Below, piece by piece: positions 17,585 through 28,457 of a stretch of 64,000 nucleotides of DNA (within the stretch, counting starts at the first letter, position 1; every line of letters starts with the position of its first letter). The notes beneath the pieces were generated by a model. That model was not told where the DNA came from. It ran no database searches and saw only the letters and a list, made by a program, of their open reading frames with translations. The translations under genes were made by a program, and so were the position numbers. The stretch comes from Cellulosimicrobium funkei (GTDB taxonomy: Bacteria; Actinomycetota; Actinomycetes; Actinomycetales; Cellulomonadaceae). The stretch covers positions 1 through 64,000 of the forward strand of contig NZ_SOZH01000003.1 of assembly GCF_004519295.1 (NCBI RefSeq), read 5' to 3'.

Positions 17585-19615
17585 TCAGAAGACGTTGAGG
17601 ACGATCGTCGAGCCCTTGGGCGCGGTGCGCCCGTCACCGCCCGGGGGGTCCTGGGCGTAGACGATGTTGAGCGGGTGGATGCCCTGCGGGTAGCGGATCT
17701 CCACCTGGAAGCCCGCGTCCTTGAGGGCCTTCTCGGCGTCGGCGACGTTGCGGGTGGTGACGTTCGGGACATCGACGAGCGGGGGCCCGAGCGACACCAC
17801 GACGTTCACGGTGTCCTTCCGGTGGGCGTCGGAGCCCTGCTCGGGGTCCTGGCGGATCACGAGCCCTGCGCCGACGGTCTCGGAGTACTCCTCGGTGACC
17901 GCGGGGACGAGACCCTGCTCCTCGAGCGCGGCGACCGCGGCGTCCTTCGCGGCGCCCGTGACCTGCGGCACGACGACGGGCGCGGGCCCGGACGAGACGG
18001 TCAGCACCACCGGCACGTCGTGCCGGATCGTGGCGCCCTCCTCGATGACGTTGCCGTCGGGGTCCTGCACCGCCATGACCTGGCCCGACGGCACATCGTC
18101 GTGCGGCGTGGCGACGGGGTCGCCCAGCGTCAGGTCGGCGCCCTCGATCGCGGCGGTCGCCTCCTCCTGCGTCGCGCCCACGAGGCCGGTCGGCACCGTG
18201 AGCATCCGCACGCCCTTCGACACGACGAGCTGGACGCTGCCGTCCTTGCGCACGTCCTCGCCGGACGCCGGGTCGGTCGCCACGACGGCGCCCTCGGGCA
18301 CGGCGTCGTCGTAGCGCTCCTCGACCGTGTGGGAGAGGCCCGCGTCGTCGAGGATCGCGACGGCCTCCGGGCGCGACGCCTCGACGAGGCCGTCCGGGAC
18401 CTGGGTGTAGGCGCCGGGCCCGGACGAGAACCACCACGCGGCGCCGCCGCCGACGCCCGCGAGGACGAGGAGCACGACGAGCGACCAGACGACCACGCGG
18501 CCGTGGCCACGTCGCCGCGCCGGGGCCGGGGCAGCAGGGGGCGGCGGGGCGGGCCGCGTGGTCGGCGCGACGACGTGCCCGACGGCGAGCGGCTCGGTGA
18601 GGCCCGCGGCCTCGCGGTCGCGCAGGCTGAGCGCCGCGAGGGACGCGGTCACGGCGGCGGACGGGTCGTCGGGCTCGGTCCGCGGGCCCGGACCCGGCGG
18701 GGGCGGCACGACGGCGGACCCCCCGGCGGGCGGGTCGACGCGCCGTTCGAGGTCGGCCGGGTCGAGCGCGGCCCGGGTCGAGCGCACGAGCGCGAGCGCG
18801 GCGCCGGCGTCGGCCGGGCGGTCGGCGGGGTCGCGCGCGGCGAGCGCGCACAGCAGGTCGTCGACCTCGGGCGGGATCCACGGGGCGACGTCCGACGGCG
18901 GCGGCACGTCGTTGTTCACGTGCTGGAACGCGACCTGGATCGGCGTCGTGCCGGTGTGCGGGACGGTGCCGAGCAGCATCTCGTACGCGAGGATGCCCGC
19001 CGCGTAGACGTCGGTGCGGGCGTCGCACGTGCCGGTCGCGATGAGCTCGGGGGAGAGGTAGGCGACGGTCCCGAGGATCGTGCCCGTCGTCGTCGCGGTC
19101 ACCTCGTTCACGGCGCGCGCGAGACCGAAGTCGGTGACCTTGAGCCGGCCCTCGGTGTCGAGCAGGACGTTCTCGGGCTTGATGTCGCGGTGCACGAGCC
19201 CCGCGCGGTGGGCGGCGGCGAGCGCGTCGAGCACGTGGTCGAGCACGTCGAGCGTGCGACCCAGCGTCAGGGTGCGTTCGGTGAGCATGGTGCGGCGCAG
19301 GTTCGACCCCGCCACGTACTCCATCGTCAGGTAGCTGGTGTCGCCGTCGAGGCCCTGGTCGTACACGGCGACGAGGCCCGGGTGGGTGAGGCGGGCCGCG
19401 GCGCGCGCCTCACGGCGGAAGCGGGAGACGAAGTCGGCGCCGGACGCGCCCTCGGCGAGGTGGGGGTGCATGACCTTGAGCGCGACCTCGCGCTCGAGCC
19501 GACGGTCGATCGCGAGGTACACCGTCGCCATGCCGCCTCGCGCGATGCGCGAGACGACCTCGTACCGCCCGTCGACCAGGCGGCCGACGAGGGGATCGGT
19601 CGTCACGGTGGCCAC
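17585..19615 (-). CDS. PASTA-domain serine/threonine protein kinase (PknB/PknL type)
   Basis: Membrane eukaryotic-type kinase that senses cell-wall fragments. Residues about 18-275 form the kinase: glycine loop ARGGMATVY, Lys47, HRDIKPEN (142-149) and DFGLARA. A Pro-rich linker leads to one transmembrane helix (about 373-395), followed by four extracellular PASTA repeats to residue 676. GTG 19615 follows TAGACT (19627-19622) by 6 nt, so it is leaderless. It is divergent from a small HTH gene, like pknL/Rv2175c in Mycobacterium, where the kinase phosphorylates that partner. Autophosphorylation and the ligand are inferred. Confidence 0.95.
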   Translation of the reverse strand: MATVTTDPLVGRLVDGRYEVVSRIARGGMATVYLAIDRRLEREVALKVMHPHLAEGASGADFVSRFRREARAAARLTHPGLVAVYDQGLDGDTSYLTMEYVAGSNLRRTMLTERTLTLGRTLDVLDHVLDALAAAHRAGLVHRDIKPENVLLDTEGRLKVTDFGLARAVNEVTATTTGTILGTVAYLSPELIATGTCDARTDVYAAGILAYEMLLGTVPHTGTTPIQVAFQHVNNDVPPPSDVAPWIPPEVDDLLCALAARDPADRPADAGAALALVRSTRAALDPADLERRVDPPAGGSAVVPPPPGPGPRTEPDDPSAAVTASLAALSLRDREAAGLTEPLAVGHVVAPTTRPAPPPPAAPAPARRRGHGRVVVWSLVVLLVLAGVGGGAAWWFSSGPGAYTQVPDGLVEASRPEAVAILDDAGLSHTVEERYDDAVPEGAVVATDPASGEDVRKDGSVQLVVSKGVRMLTVPTGLVGATQEEATAAIEGADLTLGDPVATPHDDVPSGQVMAVQDPDGNVIEEGATIRHDVPVVLTVSSGPAPVVVPQVTGAAKDAAVAALEEQGLVPAVTEEYSETVGAGLVIRQDPEQGSDAHRKDTVNVVVSLGPPLVDVPNVTTRNVADAEKALKDAGFQVEIRYPQGIHPLNIVYAQDPPGGDGRTAPKGSTIVLNVF

Positions 19616-19706
19616 GGGGAGAGTCTAGGTGGCCGGGTGTCACGATCCGGTGAGCACGGCGCGCACGGCGTGGGTGTCGTGTGGAGGCACGCCGTAGGCT
19701 TGCCCG
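19616..19706. promoter_or_regulatory. Divergent leaderless promoters: kinase / HTH protein
   Basis: The 91-bp gap has TAGACT at 19627-19622 on the minus strand, 6 nt before the kinase GTG, and TAGGCT at 19695-19700 on the plus strand, 6 nt before GTG 19707. Neither gene shows a ribosome site, consistent with leaderless mRNAs from both. Confidence 0.7.
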
Positions 19707-20132
19707 GTGACCGATCGCGACACCAGCCCCCGCCCCACGCTCGACGACCTCGTCGGCGAGTGGCTGACCCTCCCCGACGTCGCCGAGGCGCTCGGCACCG
19801 ACGTCGGCAAGGTGCGCCGCCTCGTGCAGGAGCGGCGCGTCGTGGGCGTGAAGCGCGGCGAGCGCACGACGTTCCAGGTCCCGGCGCGCTTCCTCGTGCC
19901 GCTGCACCTGGTCGACCCGGCGAACGCCGGCCGCCCGGACGAGAGCGGCCGCGTGGGTGTCCTGTCGAGCCTGCAGGGCACGATCGTCGTGCTCACCGAC
20001 GCCGGCTTCGACGACGCCGAGATCCTCGAGTGGCTCTTCGCCCCGCACGACGAGCTCGGCGAGGCCCCGTTCGACACGCTCCTCAGCGGGCACAAGGCGC
20101 GCGTGCGCCGCGTGGCGCAGTCCGAGCTCTGA
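19707..20132 (+). CDS. Rv2175c-family DNA-binding protein
   Basis: A 141-residue protein with an excisionase-like winged helix near the N-terminus (WLTLPDVAEALGTDVGKVRRLVQERRVVGVKRG) and a C-terminal helical segment, matching the Rv2175c family. In Mycobacterium tuberculosis Rv2175c binds DNA weakly and is phosphorylated by PknL, whose counterpart is divergent here. An N-terminal threonine-containing tail (MTDRDTSPRPT) is a plausible phosphosite, by analogy only. The GTG start has a leaderless-type -10. It is convergent with idsA, with a hairpin between. Confidence 0.88.
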   Translation: MTDRDTSPRPTLDDLVGEWLTLPDVAEALGTDVGKVRRLVQERRVVGVKRGERTTFQVPARFLVPLHLVDPANAGRPDESGRVGVLSSLQGTIVVLTDAGFDDAEILEWLFAPHDELGEAPFDTLLSGHKARVRRVAQSEL

Positions 20133-20142
20133 CGCGCTCCGC

Positions 20143-20168
20143 CGTCGGCCCGATCGTCCGGGCCGACG
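20143..20168. terminator. Bidirectional terminator between the HTH gene and idsA
   Basis: CGTCGGCCCG (20143-20152) pairs with CGGGCCGACG (20159-20168) around a 6-nt loop; flanking CCGC and GCGG can extend the stem. The neighbouring genes converge on it. Confidence 0.8.
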
Positions 20169-20181
20169 GGCGGCGGTGCGG

Positions 20182-21351
20182 TCAGGCCGTGCGCTCGACG
20201 GCGGCGCGCGCGAGCAGCGCGAGCATCGTCGCGCCCGGCTCCGCGAGCCCGGCCCCGTCGAGGGCGGCTGCGGCGCGCTCGGTGAGCTCCGCGATGAGCG
20301 ACTCGACGGCGTCGCGCGCGCCCGTCTCGACGAGGACGGCGCGCAGGTCCTCCACCGTGGCCGGGTCGAGGTCCGGGTCGCCCAGGTGCGTGAGCAGCAG
20401 CTCGCGCTGAGCGGGCGTCGCCGCGGCCAGCGCGCGCACGACGAGCACCGTCCGCTTGCCCTCGCGCAGGTCGTCGCCGGCCGGCTTGCCGGTGACCTGC
20501 GCGTCGCCGAAGACGCCGAGCACGTCGTCGCGGAGCTGGAACGCCTCGCCCACGGGCAGGCCGAACGCGCTCGTCGCGGCGACCGCGTCGTCGTCGGCCC
20601 CGGCGAGCGCGGCGCCGAGCGCGATGGGGTGCTCGACGCTGTAGCGCGCGGACTTCGAGCGGATGACGGCCCGGGCCCGCTCCTCGTCGGCCGCCGGGTC
20701 CTCGCCCCACGGCAGGACCTGCGCGTGCACGTCGAGGTACTGGCCGGCCGTGACCTCCGTCTGCATGCGGCCGAACACGCGTCGCGACCGCGTGGCGACC
20801 GCAGGTGCGAGGGCGTCGAGCGCGTCGCCGAGCTCCCGGTGGCTCGCGATGAGCGCGAGGTCGCCGAGCAGGATCGCGGCGTTCTCGCCGTACCGCGCGC
20901 CGTCGCCGGACCAGCCGAGGTCGCGGTGGCGCGCCGCGAAGGCGCGGTGCGCCGTCGGGCGCCCGCGGCGGGTGTCCGAGGAGTCCATGACGTCGTCGTG
21001 GAAGAGCGCCGCCGCCTGGAAGAGCTCGAGCGCCGCGCCGGCGCGCAGCACCGCGGGTCGGTGCGGGCCCGCTGCGTCACCGCCGTGCGCGCGCCACGAC
21101 CAGTAGCAGAACGCGGCGCGCAGGCGCTTGCCGCCCGCGAGCAGCTCCTGCGTCGCGTCGGCGAGCACGTCCGTGTCCGGGTGGGTCCCGGCGAGCTCGG
21201 CGCGCATCGCCGCGGTCGAGGCGTGCAGGGCGTCGTCGACGCCTGCGCGCACCCCCTCGCGGTCGACGAGCGCGGCGGGGCTCGGGTCGGTGAGGTCCTC
21301 GGACGCCTGGGGAGGGACGGAGGGCGAGGTCGGCAGCGACGGGTTCGGCAC
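20182..21351 (-). CDS. idsA: Polyprenyl (geranylgeranyl-type) diphosphate synthase
   Basis: Trans-prenyltransferase that chains isopentenyl diphosphate onto an allylic primer, for quinone side chains or carotenoids. The first Asp-rich motif is DDVMD (residues 119-123), the second is DDVLGVFGD (about 258-266), and GGKRLRA binds diphosphate. The length of 389 residues includes an N-terminal tail of about 30. The residues before DDVMD are AALFH rather than bulky aromatics, which suits a C20 or longer product, but chain length is not decided here. GTG 21351 lies 6 nt after TAGGCT (21363-21358): leaderless. The mycobacterial counterpart lies in the same cluster. Confidence 0.92.
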   Translation of the reverse strand: MPNPSLPTSPSVPPQASEDLTDPSPAALVDREGVRAGVDDALHASTAAMRAELAGTHPDTDVLADATQELLAGGKRLRAAFCYWSWRAHGGDAAGPHRPAVLRAGAALELFQAAALFHDDVMDSSDTRRGRPTAHRAFAARHRDLGWSGDGARYGENAAILLGDLALIASHRELGDALDALAPAVATRSRRVFGRMQTEVTAGQYLDVHAQVLPWGEDPAADEERARAVIRSKSARYSVEHPIALGAALAGADDDAVAATSAFGLPVGEAFQLRDDVLGVFGDAQVTGKPAGDDLREGKRTVLVVRALAAATPAQRELLLTHLGDPDLDPATVEDLRAVLVETGARDAVESLIAELTERAAAALDGAGLAEPGATMLALLARAAVERTA

Positions 21352-21421
21352 GGGGGCAGCCTATGCGGAGCGGGCGACACCCTGCCCGCCCGGTCTCGTC
21401 GCGGGCGGGCGGCGCGGCGCC

Positions 21422-21991
21422 TCAGCCGGGGACGACCTGGCCGCTGATCGTCACGAGGCGTTCGGTCTCGTCGTCGAAGACGCCGACGGCGACCGACTCG
21501 GTCGGGGCCTCGGGCGCGGTCGTGCGGACGAACGTGGTGAGCGAGGTGAGCGCGCTCGGCACGGTCGACGGCGACACCTCGAACCCGGCCGGGCCCAGCG
21601 TGTCGGTGTAGTAGGCGGTGAGCGCCTCGACCGTGTCCGTCGAGCGCAGGTTCAGCGTGACGTCCACGAGCGCGCCGTCCTGCGACGGCCGCGCCGAGCT
21701 CGCGAGCACCTCGGCGCCCGGCGCCACCGGGACCAGCGCGGCGGGGAAACCCTCCACCAGGTCCCCGACCGCCGAGGCGGCGTCGTAGTCGGGCAGCGGC
21801 GTGCCCGGCGCGCCGGAGTCGGCGTCCGGCGCCGGCTGCTCCTCCCGGGGTGCCGCGGCGCCTTGCACGTCGGCCAGGTCCGCCTGGCACCCCGCCAGCG
21901 TCGAGCCCAGCACGGCAGCGACGAGGACGACGGCGGCCCGGCCGGCAGGGGAGAGCGCCGGGTGCGCGGCGGCGCGGGTTCGTGGTGGCAC
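21422..21991 (-). CDS. Putative lipoprotein, unknown function
   Basis: A 189-residue secreted protein. A hydrophobic signal ends in the lipobox LAGC (AVVLVAAVLGSTLAGC), so the mature Cys should be lipidated and the protein anchored outside the membrane. After a Pro/Asp-rich linker comes an alpha/beta-looking domain (VDVTLNLRSTDTVEALTAYYTDTLGPAGFEVS) without a recognised family. The GTG at 21991 is chosen because TACGGT (22003-21998) lies 6 nt upstream and the signal peptide then starts at once; a longer frame to 22030 would run through that promoter. It is divergent from the DUF4192 gene. Confidence 0.8.
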   Translation of the reverse strand: MPPRTRAAAHPALSPAGRAAVVLVAAVLGSTLAGCQADLADVQGAAAPREEQPAPDADSGAPGTPLPDYDAASAVGDLVEGFPAALVPVAPGAEVLASSARPSQDGALVDVTLNLRSTDTVEALTAYYTDTLGPAGFEVSPSTVPSALTSLTTFVRTTAPEAPTESVAVGVFDDETERLVTISGQVVPG

Positions 21992-22131
21992 GCGCACACC
22001 GTAGTCATCCGCGCGTGCGCGAGCCACCACCGGGGTCGGGGGCCGACCACAGCCCCGGGTGCCCGCCCCGCGTCGTCCACAGCCGGGCGGCGCGCGCCCC
22101 GCACGCCGCGCGCAGCGGCTGGGATGGGCGC

Positions 22132-23352
22132 ATGACGACCCTCATCCGGGCCCAGGGCCCGCGCGAGCTCCTCGCCTACGTCCCCTTCCGGCTCGGCTAC
22201 CGACCGCAGGACAGCGTCGTCCTCGTGGGGCTGCGGCCACCGCGCGGCCGCATCGGTCTCGTCGTGCGCGTCGACGTCGCCGACGCGGCGGACGTCGAGC
22301 ACGGGCCGCAGCTCGCGCGGTCCGTCGTGGGGCACCTCGCGGCCGACGGCGCACGCCGCGTCGTGCTCGTCGTCTACTCCGACGCGCCGCTGCGCGCGTC
22401 GGGCGTTGCCGCCGCGCGGGTGCGGGCCGCCGTCGAGCACTGCCGCGAGGCCGCCGAGCCGCACCACGGGCCCGTCGAGGCGTGGGTCGTGTCGTCGACG
22501 GGCTGGTACGCGCTCGACTGCGCCGAGGACGACTGCTGCCCGCCGGAGGGAAGGTCGCTGCGCGAGCTCGAGTCGAGCGAGGTCGGCGCGCACATGGTGC
22601 TGTCCGGGGCGGCGCTCGCGGACTCGCGCGAGGAGGCGCTGCGGATCCCGCCCGCGGGCGCGGACGCGCGGCGCCGTGCCGCGCGCGCGGCACGGCGGGT
22701 GCGCGACCGCGCCCGGTCCGTGGCGGCCGGCGACGACGTCGCGGCCCGGGTCGCGGCCCGGGTGTCCGCCCTCGCGCTGTGGCGGACCGCGGTCGCGCAG
22801 GTCGTCGCGCGCGACCGGGCGCGGGACGGCGGGCGTACCGACGGCGGGCCGGTCGACGGCGGGCCGGTCGGCGACGGCGCCGGTGCCGCGGTGCCCGCCG
22901 CGACAGTCCTCGGGCGCCTGGCCGCGGGCCTCGAGTCGGTCCCCGTGCGCGACGCCGTGCTCCTGTCCCTCGTGCCGGGGACCGACGACCTGCCGGACCG
23001 CACCGTGCGGGGCGGGGACGTGGACGCCGGGACGGGCCGTGCCATCGCGGCCGTCGTGGACCCTGGTGCGGGCCTCGCGCCCGACCCGGCGGTCACCGGG
23101 CCGGCGAGGGCCGTGCTCGAGGCGGTCGTCGCCCACGCGCCTCGCGGGAGCACCGCACCCGCGCTGACGCTCCTGGCGCTCGTGGCCTGGTGGCACGGCG
23201 ACGGCGGCCGGGCCCGTCGGCGGCTGGCCGAGGCGCTCGCGGAAGACCCGACGTACCGGCTCGCGCTGCTGCTCGCGAGCGCGCTCGACGCCGGGGTCCC
23301 GCCGGGCTGGGTCCGCGCCGACGCGTGCGCCGACACGCACGACGTCGGGTAG
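22132..23352 (+). CDS. DUF4192-family protein
   Basis: A 406-residue actinobacterial protein of unknown function. The N-terminal block (LLAYVPFRLGYRPQDSVVLVGLRPP) and the WYALDCAEDDCCPPEGRSL motif with a Cys pair are typical of DUF4192. The C-terminal third has TPR-like helices (LLALVAWWHGDGGRARRRLAEALAEDPTYRLALLLASALDAG). A short in-frame tandem repeat (DGGPVDGGPV) sits in the Asp/Gly linker near the middle. ATG 22132 has TGGGAT 6 nt before it, a weaker leaderless-type box, and no clear ribosome site. The universal stress gene follows. Confidence 0.85.
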   Translation: MTTLIRAQGPRELLAYVPFRLGYRPQDSVVLVGLRPPRGRIGLVVRVDVADAADVEHGPQLARSVVGHLAADGARRVVLVVYSDAPLRASGVAAARVRAAVEHCREAAEPHHGPVEAWVVSSTGWYALDCAEDDCCPPEGRSLRELESSEVGAHMVLSGAALADSREEALRIPPAGADARRRAARAARRVRDRARSVAAGDDVAARVAARVSALALWRTAVAQVVARDRARDGGRTDGGPVDGGPVGDGAGAAVPAATVLGRLAAGLESVPVRDAVLLSLVPGTDDLPDRTVRGGDVDAGTGRAIAAVVDPGAGLAPDPAVTGPARAVLEAVVAHAPRGSTAPALTLLALVAWWHGDGGRARRRLAEALAEDPTYRLALLLASALDAGVPPGWVRADACADTHDVG

Positions 23353-23421
23353 GTTCGAGGCAACACGACCTGCGGTCGCCCCCGCGGCCGGCCGCACCCA
23401 CGAGCCGTCTCCGGAGGACAC

Positions 23422-23823
23422 ATGAGCGTCGTCGTCGCGCACCTGAGCACGCCCGAGGGTCGCGAGGCTCTCGACAGCGCGGCCACCGAGGCCGTCCGGC
23501 GCGGCACCGACCTCGTCGTCGTCGTGACCGAGGCCTCCATGTCGACTCCCGAGCTCGTCGCCGCGCACGAGGACGACCTGCGACGCGTGGAGGCGCGCCT
23601 CGAGGGGACGGGCACGACGCTGCGCCGCGAGCAGGGCTCGGCGGACCTCGCGGAGGACCTCGTGGGCGCCGCGGAGCGGTCGTCGGCGGAGCTCATCGTC
23701 ATCGGGCTGCGTCGGCGCAGCCCCGTGGGCAAGCTCATCCTCGGCTCGAACGCCCAGCGCATCCTGCTCGACGCGCCCTGCCCCGTGCTGGCCGTCAAGC
23801 CCGAGCGGCCCGCCGGCGTCTGA
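23422..23823 (+). CDS. Universal stress protein (UspA family)
   Basis: A 133-residue single Usp domain. The nucleotide-binding pattern is seen at the C-terminus as GLRRRSPVGKLILGSNAQRILLDAPCPVLAV, the G-X2-G-X9-G-(S/T) motif of ATP-binding Usp proteins in slightly altered form. The N-terminal beta strand (SVVVAHLSTPEGREAL) is typical. The start is ATG 23422 after GGAGG. Its stress signal is unknown. A weak hairpin (23854-23884) follows. Confidence 0.88.
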   Translation: MSVVVAHLSTPEGREALDSAATEAVRRGTDLVVVVTEASMSTPELVAAHEDDLRRVEARLEGTGTTLRREQGSADLAEDLVGAAERSSAELIVIGLRRRSPVGKLILGSNAQRILLDAPCPVLAVKPERPAGV

Positions 23824-24171
23824 GCCGGCCCGCGCGTCGGCGCGGACGGGGATCCCTGCGGTCCGGCGCGCGGAGCGCGCAGGGTGAGGGCAGCGCGGGC
23901 GGGGGAATCTTCCGGGGCCCCGGCCCGTTGTACACGTCACGAATCCGGGTGACGAACGTCGTGACGACGTGGTGCGCCGGGCCGTCGGGAGACGGCCAGG
24001 TCCGACATCACCCCGTGTCGCGGCGTCCGGCGCACGGATCGCCGGTACAATATAGGTAGTCCGCCAGAGCCCGACGACTCACCGTGAGAGTCCAGAGCAG
24101 CCCGCACTTCACGGTTCACGTCCCCGCTCCGGCGGCCCTACCGCCCCCCATGATTGCCGAAAGGTCGGTTT
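23824..24171. promoter_or_regulatory. Terminator and rpoD promoter/leader region
   Basis: The gap of about 350 bp begins with a possible Usp terminator: CCCTGCG (23854-23860) pairs with CGCAGGG (23878-23884) around a GCGCGC core. It ends with a clear AT-rich -10, TACAAT at 24046-24051, in an otherwise GC-rich region, giving an rpoD leader of roughly 115 nt. CGTCAC/GTGACG arms lie at 23935-23954. No convincing -35 or coding sequence was seen. Confidence 0.6.
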
Positions 24172-25725
24172 GTGGCGCCCTCAACCCCGATTTCCGCACT
24201 CCCGCGAGAGTTCGAGCACCCCGCCCTGCAGGAGCTCCTGCGGCGCGGCAGCGCGAACGGTCGCGTCGACGCCGAGAGCTTCCGCACCGCGTGCGAGCAG
24301 GCTGCCGTCAACGACGCCAAGCGGCTGAAGGCGGTCTTCCGCGCGCTCGCGGGCGCCGGCGTCGAGGTCGACATCCCGACCACGACGAAGGTGGCCGCGG
24401 CGGCTTCCCCGCGCAGCACGACGACGGCGCGCACCAAGCCCGCCGCGACGAAGTCCGCGTCGGCGACCAAGCGCACGACCACGACGAAGGCCGCCCCGGC
24501 TGCCGACGCCGAGGGCGCGGAGACCTCGTCGACCGGCCCCGCCAAGCCCGCCGCCCGCAAGACCGCGGCCAAGGCCCCCGCCAAGTCCAAGGCGACGCCC
24601 GCGCGCGCCAAGAAGAAGGACGACGACGAGGACGACGCCGAGGTCGAGATCGAGGAACTCGAGATCGACGTGACCGAGGACGAGGAGGCTGCGGAGCCTG
24701 GCGCCAAGAAGGCTGCCGCCGCCGCGCCGAGCGACGAGCCCGAGGAGACCGGCTTCGTCGTCTCCGACGCGGACGAGGACGACGCCCCGGTCCAGCAGGT
24801 CGTGACCGCGGGTGCGACGGCCGACCCGGTCAAGGACTACCTCAAGCAGATCGGCAAGGTCGCGCTGCTGAACGCGGAGCAGGAGGTCGAGCTCGCGAAG
24901 CGGATCGAGGCCGGTCTGTTCGCGGAGGAGAAGCTCGCGGCCGAGGGCGACGACCTGGACCGCAAGCTCAAGCGTGAGCTGCAGTGGATCGCGCACGACG
25001 GCAAGCGGGCGAAGAACCACCTGCTGGAGGCGAACCTGCGTCTGGTGGTGTCGCTGGCCAAGCGGTACACGGGTCGCGGCATGCTGTTCCTGGACCTGAT
25101 CCAGGAGGGCAACCTCGGTCTGATCCGTGCGGTCGAGAAGTTCGACTACACCAAGGGCTACAAGTTCTCGACGTACGCGACGTGGTGGATCCGGCAGGCG
25201 ATCACGCGCGCGATGGCGGACCAGGCGCGCACCATCCGTATCCCGGTGCACATGGTCGAGGTCATCAACAAGCTCGCGCGCGTGCAGCGTCAGATGCTGC
25301 AGGACCTGGGCCGGGAGCCCACGCCCGAGGAGCTCGCCAAGGAGCTCGACATGACCCCGGAGAAGGTCGTCGAGGTCCAGAAGTACGGCCGCGAGCCCAT
25401 CTCGCTGCACACGCCGCTCGGCGAGGACGGCGACTCCGAGTTCGGCGACCTCATCGAGGACTCCGAGGCCATCGTCCCGGCGGACGCGGTGAGCTTCACG
25501 CTCCTGCAGGAGCAGCTGCACCAGGTGCTCGACACGCTGAGCGAGCGCGAGGCGGGCGTCGTCTCGATGCGGTTCGGACTCTCGGACGGCCAGCCCAAGA
25601 CGCTCGACGAGATCGGCAAGGTCTACGGCGTGACGCGCGAGCGCATCCGCCAGATCGAGTCGAAGACCATGTCGAAGCTGCGCCACCCGAGCCGCTCGCA
25701 GGTCCTGCGCGACTACCTCGACTGA
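24172..25725 (+). CDS. rpoD: Principal RNA polymerase sigma factor (RpoD/SigA)
   Basis: Primary sigma-70 factor directing housekeeping transcription. Residues about 75-210 are an Ala/Lys/Thr-rich, then strongly acidic N-terminal region ([16 protein letters not shown]). Region 1.2 starts at [16 protein letters not shown]; region 2 has [20 protein letters not shown] and [13 protein letters not shown]; region 4 ends with [23 protein letters not shown]. The length is 517 residues from GTG 24172, which has an AAGG site 7-8 nt upstream; a TTG at 24154 would add six residues. A very strong double hairpin follows the stop. Confidence 0.97.
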   Translation: MAPSTPISALPREFEHPALQELLRRGSANGRVDAESFRTACEQAAVNDAKRLKAVFRALAGAGVEVDIPTTTKVAAAASPRSTTTARTKPAATKSASATKRTTTTKAAPAADAEGAETSSTGPAKPAARKTAAKAPAKSKATPARAKKKDDDEDDAEVEIEELEIDVTEDEEAAEPGAKKAAAAAPSDEPEETGFVVSDADEDDAPVQQVVTAGATADPVKDYLKQIGKVALLNAEQEVELAKRIEAGLFAEEKLAAEGDDLDRKLKRELQWIAHDGKRAKNHLLEANLRLVVSLAKRYTGRGMLFLDLIQEGNLGLIRAVEKFDYTKGYKFSTYATWWIRQAITRAMADQARTIRIPVHMVEVINKLARVQRQMLQDLGREPTPEELAKELDMTPEKVVEVQKYGREPISLHTPLGEDGDSEFGDLIEDSEAIVPADAVSFTLLQEQLHQVLDTLSEREAGVVSMRFGLSDGQPKTLDEIGKVYGVTRERIRQIESKTMSKLRHPSRSQVLRDYLD

Positions 25726-25734
25726 CGCGTCTCG

Positions 25735-25766
25735 GCGGGCGGCCGGTGGCACCACCGGCCGCCCGC
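25735..25766. terminator. First hairpin of the rpoD terminator
   Basis: A perfect 15-bp inverted repeat: GCGGGCGGCCGGTGG (25735-25749) and CCACCGGCCGCCCGC (25752-25766) with only two bases between. It starts a few bases after the rpoD stop. Confidence 0.8.
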
Positions 25767-25775
25767 CGCCGTCGC

Positions 25776-25817
25776 ACGACGAAGGCCCCGAGGAGATCTC
25801 CTCGGGGCCTTCGTCGT
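25776..25817. terminator. 42-nt perfect palindrome, main rpoD terminator
   Basis: Positions 25776-25796 are exactly complementary to 25797-25817, a 21-bp stem centred on AGATCT. The arms begin ACGACGAAGGCCCCG. It should fold into a very stable hairpin ending rpoD transcription, and it can work from either direction, so it also serves the converging DUF7455 gene. Confidence 0.85.
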
Positions 25818-25922
25818 GTCTGAGGTCTGTCTCTGAGGTGGTCGTCGCGGGGGACCGGGCGGTGGAGCCGGTCCCGCGGTCGTGCGCTCCTGGCGCGGGA
25901 CGGTGCTCGGCGGACCGGCGCG

Positions 25923-26135
25923 TCAGCGCGCGCCGTGCTCCTCGAGCAGCTTGTCGGTCTCGTCCTGGATGGACGTCGCGAGGTCGGTGTAGGCATCCGC
26001 GTGCGCCCGCGCGTGGTGGCCGCAGAACAGCAGCTCGCCGCTCGGCAGGACCACACGGACGTACGCCTGGGCCCCGCAGCGGTCGCAGCGGTCGGCCGCG
26101 GTCAGCGGTTCGGTGGTGGTCGTCGTAGCAGTCAC
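25923..26135 (-). CDS. DUF7455-family small zinc-finger-like protein
   Basis: A 70-residue protein with a Thr-rich N-terminus, then CDRCGAQAYVRVVLPSGELLFCGHHARAH: a CXXC and a CGHH that together can bind one zinc. A short helix follows. It is conserved in actinobacteria next to the sigma factor gene, but its role is unknown. The start is GTG 26135. A ribosome-like AGGAGGGG lies about 20 nt upstream, farther than usual, so the start or the initiation mode is uncertain. It is convergent with rpoD. Confidence 0.85.
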   Translation of the reverse strand: MTATTTTTEPLTAADRCDRCGAQAYVRVVLPSGELLFCGHHARAHADAYTDLATSIQDETDKLLEEHGAR

Positions 26136-26325
26136 ATGAACATCAAACCATCCCCTCCTGAGGTTTCGTCCCGGGGGAGCGCCGGGTTCGCTACCCGCGA
26201 AGCGCGCTCACCCGCGCCGTGGCCTCCCGCCGGCATCCCGCCGCATCCCGCCGGATCGCGCGGCGTCCGCGGCGGCGCGGCGGGGCAGCACCGCGCTGTG
26301 GGCGCCCTCGTCTAGGCTTGCCGCC

Positions 26326-28455
<2,130 letters not shown>

Positions 28456-28457
28456 CG

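Noticed and set aside
22839-22870. Short GGPVDGGPV repeat in the DUF4192 gene
   Set aside because: A simple in-frame linker duplication without further interest.
24154-24171. TTG start for rpoD six codons upstream
   Set aside because: The AAGG site fits GTG 24172 better.
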